Of a DNA stretch of 64,000 nt, positions 58,961-64,000 are shown piece by piece. Made by a program: the position numbers and the translations under genes. The notes below the pieces were generated by a model, which had not been told where the DNA came from, ran no database searches, and worked only from the letters and a program-made list of their open reading frames with translations. The first letter of the stretch is position 1; each line of letters begins with the position of its first letter. The stretch is from Cenococcum geophilum 1.58 (taxonomy: Eukaryota; Ascomycota; Dothideomycetes; Gloniales; Gloniaceae), in assembly GCA_001692895.1 (NCBI GenBank), contig KV748185.1:2507975-2571974 (forward strand), written 5' to 3'.

Positions 58961-59137
58961 TATTATTACTCGCCCTAGATATAATAGGTAAAAGTATTTA
59001 GGCATAATAGCGTATAGGAGTGCCTATTTTAGCACTCTAATATATTAACTTAAATCTCTCCTTTCCCCCCCTTTTTTATTTTTTATTTTTTCTTCCCCCT
59101 ACTCTATCTTATATGGTATAGGCGCTACGCTTCTAAG

Positions 59138-59282
59138 TCTATAGGTATTACGTTTAGTTAAGGTAGGGCAATTCCCTATAAATAGCCTTGCGAATATACC
59201 CATTCTCAATTAATACCTTTAAGCCTATACCCACCAATTAGATTAATTAATCCTCTTCTCCGTAAGCGTGTAAATAATAGAT
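59138..59282 (+). repeat. YR retroelement, B1 repeat
   Basis: Contains ATTACGTTTAGTTAAGGTAG and CTTGCGAATATACCCATTC and ends GTAAGCGTGTAAATAATAGAT. It directly abuts A2. Confidence 0.8.
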
Positions 59283-59390
59283 AGATATATCTATATGGCT
59301 AAGCGAGCACTATAGCAGCACCCCTATATCTTAGTAACACTAATATTATTAACATTTACAAAATTAAGCCTTGCTTACTTGCTTTCCCTC
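59283..59390 (+). repeat. YR retroelement, A2 repeat
   Basis: Copy of A1 placed between B1 and B2: ATCTATATGGCTAAGCGAGC ... TTTACAAAATTAAGCC. Confidence 0.82.
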
Positions 59391-59465
59391 CCACCTACAC
59401 CTTTTTCTTTAGTTACATATTTTAGGCTTTATAAATAGATACTATAGCGATATGCTTGCGCACGG

Positions 59466-59611
59466 GTCTATGGGCATCACGTTTAGTTAAGGTAGGGCAA
59501 TCCCCTACAAATAGCCTTGCGAATATACCCATTCTCAATTGATGCCTTTAAGCCCGTACCCACTAATTAGATTAATTAATCCTCTTCTCCGCAAGCGTGT
59601 GAATAATAGAT
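59466..59611 (+). repeat. YR retroelement, B2 repeat
   Basis: Matches B1 with fewer TpA changes (ATCACGTTTAGTTAAGG, GCAAGCGTGTGAATAATAGAT). About 75 bp separate A2 from B2. Confidence 0.8.
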
Positions 59612-59628
59612 GTTTATAATATTTTAAT

Positions 59629-59884
59629 ATTCGTCACGTAAATTCTGCCGTAACTTACCGCGCGCGCTTTTTTTTCTAACTAATTAGAAGTCTACTTTCT
59701 AACTAATTAGAAGCTAGCTTGGCGGGGTTTGAATTTCAAGACCTAAAAATATAAACCACTCGTACCTTAGGTTAATAAGGGGTAGCTAAGGCCTAGCCGA
59801 AGTCTAGCCTTAGCAGCCCCTAAGAGCTTCTAAAATGTAGCCAAGTAAGGGACTAAAAGTACCCTTATATAAATCGCGTATAGG
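59629..59884. other. Spacer with a short tandem duplication
   Basis: TTTCTAACTAATTAGAAG is duplicated 22-23 bp apart near 59664-59710. A patch TAAGGCCTAGCCGAAGTCTAGCCTTAG has dyad symmetry near 59785. No gene seen. Confidence 0.5.
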
Positions 59885-60314
59885 TGTCACGACTGATAAA
59901 CTAAATGATATTAAATGAATAAATAAAGCTATGGAATCTAACTATAAGGAATATAGGCCTTAATATAGGCCTATATCTACGGGGTCCGGGGTAACTACTA
60001 TAGATACTAAAGTAGTTGCTACGGAGACCGAATAAGAAGGGACTCTGCTTATATAAGCAGGAAACGCATATGGAGGACTCCTCTAGTACTATTATTATAC
60101 CCCCTAGTGCTTTACTAAAACAGAAGCAAACCCTTCCTAAATTAGTATTAAACTTATTTATATATAAAAGAAACACGTTATAATCCTCCGAGTTTATTAT
60201 AGGTCCTATTTAACCTCTCCCTAAGCTATAATTAATTACCTATTATAAGCTCTACATCGTTCCCATCCCCTATTTAAAAGTCGTTAGCATTAGTTAGAGT
60301 CGTTAAATGGCATA
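59885..60314 (-). repeat. Copia-II 3' LTR
   Basis: On the plus strand it starts TGTCACGACTGATAAAC and ends TTAAATGGCATA next to CCCCCC. A 91-codon frame inside it (59901-60176 -) is not considered a gene. The partner LTR is outside the window. Confidence 0.7.
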
Positions 60315-60379
60315 CCCCCCGAAGTTTTGCCGACCTGTATATAATTTCCTACTTATGTTTAGTGTCTATATCGTATTAA

Positions 60380-63300
60380 ACGAGGCCTAGCTGCTTAACG
60401 AAGTTCCTAAACTAAGTTGTTAACAGTGGCTTTATAAGACCGTCTACTACTATACTACTTGTAGGAACGTACTGTAGGTAAATTACATTACTTTAAACCT
60501 TATCACGAATATAGTGCTAGTATAGCTTAAAGTGCTTAGTACGCGTGTGGTAGTTATTGCTTTTAGCAAGACTTATAGCTGGTTAATTGTCACTATATAA
60601 ATATATCGGTAGTAGATCCTTTCTAGTATAGCCTAAATTAATAAGTAATTGACGGAGCTATAAGGCTTCCTTGGCCGTATGCGTTATCGCTATATACTTA
60701 GCCTCTATAGTAAAGGTTGTAAGAATTAACTACTTACTTAATTTATATAAAACTAGGCCACCCGCTAGCTTATAGATATAGCTAAAAGTTAACTTCTTAT
60801 TAACCACATCTGCAAACGCTATATCGCTATAGCTATATAGTTATAGGTCAGGTATATTACCTAGTGCGCTTCCGCCATACTCCTTATTGTAATTAGGCGT
60901 AGTATAGTCTATAGCTAATGCCTTGGCGAAGGCTTTTAGAGGTGGCTGCTGCCCTTAGGGTAAGCTAAACTCTATACCTAAGTCGATCGTCTCTGCATAG
61001 TAGGCGAGTATCTACATCGCGGCGTCTATATATAGTTTGGTAGGGTTATATAGGAACTAACAGAGCTTTCCTACAGCTTAGGCCATATTGGGCTGAGTCC
61101 AATTACATAAATACAGTAGAGAGCCTATTAGCGATTGATACCGTTTTACTAGCTCCGGCGGAGCTTAATCCTCAAGCTCGTGTGGCTTAAAGTCTACTGC
61201 AGATAGGTGGATTAGTGTAGAGACTGGTGCGCAGTCTTCCATATAGAATATATATAGGATCTTCCTAATATAGGCGTCTTGTACTAGTCGAATTGATCGC
61301 GCCTAGCGGTTTCTTATAATTTAAATACCTAGGTAGTACGTAATTGGACCTAAGTCTCTTACTTTATACTTATTCCTAAGTACTTCTTTAAGCAGTTTAA
61401 TTGTCCGTATATCTTATCTAATTAAGATAAAATCGTCAACGTAGACGATAATAATTTGGCCGCTTTGCTGGCTAACGAAGACATATAGGTTAGCTGGAAT
61501 TGGCATGTATTTAAGGGTAATAAGGAAGCTCTTAAGCTCCTTATACTAAAGATATAGCGCCTACTTAAGACCATAGAGAGCCTTAAGTAGTAGGCCTATA
61601 AGAGCAACGCCGTCCTTTTAATATTGACGGTATCCTTCTAGCAGCTAAATATAGATATTCTTGCGGTTAAGCTTCCTATTAAGGAAGGCCGTAATTACAT
61701 CTAAGTGCTCGCACTTTAGATCGTATACAGTAACTAGGGCCATTAGTAGCTTAAATATACTAGGTTAAACGACGCTTATAAATATATCGCCGTAGTTAAT
61801 TCCTAGGCGCTGCTTATTACTACATAATACTAATTATACTTTCTATCTAAATAGGACGTTATTCTTATTAAATTTATATATAAAGACCTATTTAACGGGT
61901 AGAGCCTTAGCTCTAGGTAGAAGTTTAATAATCTTAAATAAGATATTAACTATTTAAGACTCTTATTCCTTATCTGCCGCAGCCTTCCACTCCTTCTTAA
62001 ATATTAAATTTATGGCTTCCTTCCAGTTCCGTAGCTCTAGAGGTAGTTCTTTAGTTATTTTTATCTACTAAGGCTGTAATAGAGCACTTATAAATGTATA
62101 GGCGAAGGACGGGGTAAGGTAGGTGGCCTTTATGGCCGGCTCCTTCCTTCTAGTTCTATGGAGTACGCTATAGTTAAGCCGTAGCTTTAACTATATATAA
62201 GTGTTCGCTATAGGTTTAGCTTCTTTATTTAAGTACTTAGTTAGAATCTGCTCTAGATCCTCCTAGTTAATATCCCTTAGGGGAGTTACTTCCTAATAGA
62301 GGTGTCCTCCTAGATTAGGAAGCTCTTGCTAGTTAAGACCTGCCTATTCGTCGTCAGTGAGAGGAGGTTAATTAAGCTGTGGTGCGATATCATGATCGCT
62401 AGAGGCACCCCCCGATTAAGAGTCACTCCCTAACTAAAGGTCACCCCTCAACTACAAGGCCCAAGAGACTTTATCTACCTCCTACAGTGACTAAGTAGCC
62501 TTACTTCCTTGTAGTAACCGAAAGACCTCTAGTATAGTGTCTTTAGTAGGAAGTTCCTTAAGTAGTACCCAGCAGATATTGTTGTTGCCACCTTCTTCTT
62601 TACTAATTAGTGTAGTAAGAAAGGTTCCTAATTTGTTAAAGGTAACGCTGCTTAATTAAACGACCCTATTCTTATAAGGTAGATAGACGCGATATATATA
62701 TAAACCTTTATAGTTAACTAATCGTCCTTTCTAAGCTCTTATAATAAACTTATTACCCTACTACTACTAAGGGTCTTTTTTATTAATATGGACGTAGGCG
62801 GGATAGCTATAGATCTTCTAGTTAGCGTATATAATTATAGAATCGGTATCCCCTAGGGTAAAAGCTATTGCTTAAGCGGGCGGAGCTTTGTTCTTATTAC
62901 CTAATATAGGTAATATATTAAGCCTATATATAGCTGCCTTGGCGACTTTAGGCTAGAGCTTTAGTAGCAATTAAGTCTTAATTAATATTACCCTAACCCT
63001 TTCTTTAACTAGGTGGTTAGCCTTCTCTACTATTCTATTTTGGTGTGTAGTGTATAGGGTAGAGGCCTTAGTGACTATACCTTCGTTCTTAAAGAAATCG
63101 GTTATATCCTTACTAAACTACTTAACAGCTCTATCTAATTGGAAGCAGCCAATTGTTATCCCTATTTAAGTCTTAATTATATAGACAAACTGCTTTAAGG
63201 TAGAGGCCGCAGAGCCTCTATTTAATATATAGTAGATCTATTTAAAGCGTATTTAGTTATTAGTAAATAGTACCTAGTACTTCTCTCCGTAGAGACCTTT

Positions 63301-63510
63301 GTATTTTAATAGCCCAACTATATTAATATGCACCTTTTTAAATATGCAATTGTTGCGTCGTTAAGGGTATCTTAATATTTACTTCTTGGCCTTTTTAAAG
63401 TAACAGTCCTTATAATAAAATAGCTTATCCTTAATAACTATAATCCCTTTTATACTTTTAGCTAGTTAACGTATCTAGTTAGGACATTGGGAAAATATTC
63501 GCAGAATGAG
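60380..63510 (-). pseudogene. Copia-II pol (INT-RT-RH), mildly RIPed
   Basis: From high to low coordinates: a gag-pre-integrase Cys end (near 63400-63480); an integrase core (about 62850-63380) reading YKGLYGEKY.VLFT, RFK.IYYILNRGSAAS, DFFKNEGIV and HQNRIVEKAN; RT (about 61300-62000) with FNRKL, ALYGLKQA and IIVYVDDFILI (YVDD intact near 61440); and RNase H (about 60400-60800) with TIEAKYIAITHTAKEALQL, YSDNQPAI and KHFKLY.HYIRDKV, ending with SMVVDGLIKPL. Damage is limited to a few TAA/TAG codons and missense changes. Catalytic RT residues look intact, unlike other copies here. Confidence 0.9.
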
Positions 63511-63534
63511 ATTTAAGTTGACTTTAGTATTCGC

Positions 63535-63870
63535 GTTTCGCGTAATTAACATGCAATTTAACTAACTTGACACGCAATTAACCAACTTAACACGCAATTA
63601 ACTAACTTAATACACAATTTAACTAACTTAATACGCAGTTAACCTACTTAATATGCAATTTAACTAACTTAATACGCAATTAACCTACTTAATATGCAAT
63701 TTAACTAACTTAACACGCAGTTAACCTACTTAATATGCAATTTAATTAACTTAACACGCAGTTAACCTACTTAACATATAATTTAACTAATTTAATACGC
63801 AGTTAACCTACTTAACATATTTAAAAGTTAAATAACATNTAGTTAACCTACTTAACAACTTTAAAAGCTA
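63535..63870. repeat. ~21-bp minisatellite, about 14 units
   Basis: Units alternate around TTAACTAACTTAATACGCAA and TTAACCTACTTAATATGCAA; the last units degrade into TTTAAAAGTTAA. Period about 21-22 bp with length jitter. It lies where Copia-II gag should be; no gag could be read. One N at 63839. Confidence 0.85.
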
Positions 63871-63953
63871 ACTGTATATTCCTTGACATATAATTAAGGT
63901 AAAGTTATATGCTAATTACGCAAATGAATTTTTATATAGTTTTATTACTTAGA

Positions 63954-64000
63954 GGCTCTGCATAAGGCTCTACACGAAGCTCTACACGAAGCTCTGCGTA
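63954..64000. repeat. 12-bp tandem repeat at the window edge
   Basis: GGCTCTGCATAA, GGCTCTACACGA, AGCTCTACACGA, AGCTCTGCGTA: four 12-bp units, in frame on either strand (minus strand: RVEL/YAEP-type). The array is cut by the window end. Confidence 0.75.

Larger units (their letters stand above)
54871..59611 (+). mobile_element. Tyrosine-recombinase retrotransposon (PAT/Ngaro-like) with split direct repeats
   Basis: A ~4.74-kb element with terminal layout A1 (54871-54978), ORFs, B1 (about 59138-59282), A2 (about 59283-59390), B2 (about 59466-59611). A1 and A2 match over ~108 bp (ATAGCAGCACCCCT...TTTACAAAATTAAGCC). B1 and B2 match over ~145 bp (GTTTAGTTAAGGTAGGGCAA...CTCTTCTCC). This A1-ORF-B1-A2-B2 plan is diagnostic of PAT/Ngaro-type YR retroelements; DIRS itself has inverted ends. 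The coding strand carries gag, RT, RNase H and a tyrosine recombinase. No target duplication is seen, as expected, but ATATTTTAAT flanks both sides (54860-54869 and 59619-59628). Confidence 0.85.
59885..64000 (-). mobile_element. Ty1/Copia element II, 3' part, runs off the right edge
   Basis: Minus strand. The 3' LTR is at 59885-60314, then a polypurine tract (GGGGGG on the minus strand, 60315-60320), then RNase H, RT and integrase in reverse order up to about 63500. The gag region or 5' end lies in or beyond repeat-rich DNA at 63530-64000. RIP is milder than in the neighbouring elements: long stretches read without a stop. The left target duplicate cannot be verified without the other end. 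Confidence 0.88.

Noticed and set aside
59725-59760. tRNA-like B box (GGTTTGAATTTC) near the Copia-II LTR
   Set aside because: No A box at the right distance and no cloverleaf could be drawn by eye.
63535-63870. Possible CRISPR-like array
   Set aside because: Repeat period is only 21-22 bp with no unique spacers; it is a minisatellite in fungal DNA.

Overview
The window looks like a transposon-packed, AT-rich block from a filamentous ascomycete (Pezizomycotina-type) genome. Three things suggest this: a spliced gene with a short fungal-style intron for a GPI-anchored cupredoxin; transposon families typical of these fungi (hAT, Ty3/Gypsy chromoviruses, Copia, Helitron, piggyBac, a tyrosine-recombinase retroelement); and a heavy repeat-induced point mutation (RIP) signature. 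In the damaged blocks CpA/TpG is converted to TpA, so Gln and Trp codons read as TAA/TAG, while CpG-rich words survive. The species cannot be named from the sequence.

Layout. 1-849 and 12973-16590 are ordinary, non-RIPed host DNA. They hold the only convincing intact gene, a 225-aa secreted cupredoxin on the minus strand (13421-14160, one intron), and a 532-bp TA-flanked inverted-repeat element (14784-15315). Between them, 850-12964 is a hAT transposon with an exact 8-bp target duplication. It is itself broken by an 8-kb Gypsy element (2213-10194, minus) and by an 892-bp insertion with a 15-bp duplication.

From 16590 to the end almost everything is nested, RIP-damaged mobile DNA. In order: a 2.15-kb non-coding LTR element full of ~68-bp tandem repeats (16983-19136); a second Gypsy family (19339-31592) containing a Copia element (24161-30451), which in turn contains a 172-bp solo LTR (26946-27117); a third Gypsy pol fragment and LTR relic (31593-33502); a second copy of the first Gypsy family (33503-41477, plus); a piggyBac transposase relic (41490-43380); a second, inverted copy of the small LTR element (43931-46170); a five-unit ~255-bp tandem array (46381-47625); a Copia gag relic (47770-48200); a Helitron Rep-helicase relic (48600-53445, minus); a tyrosine-recombinase retroelement with A1-ORF-B1-A2-B2 split direct repeats (54871-59611); and a mildly damaged Copia element running off the right edge (59885-64000, minus).

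No transposon ORF in the window is intact, so autonomous activity is unlikely. The most noteworthy items are the split-direct-repeat tyrosine-recombinase retroelement, a small antisense ORF retained in both copies of the 8-kb Gypsy element, and a small non-autonomous LTR family whose LTR end and polypurine tract resemble those of the second Gypsy family. All translations were made by eye; approximate boundaries are stated as such.
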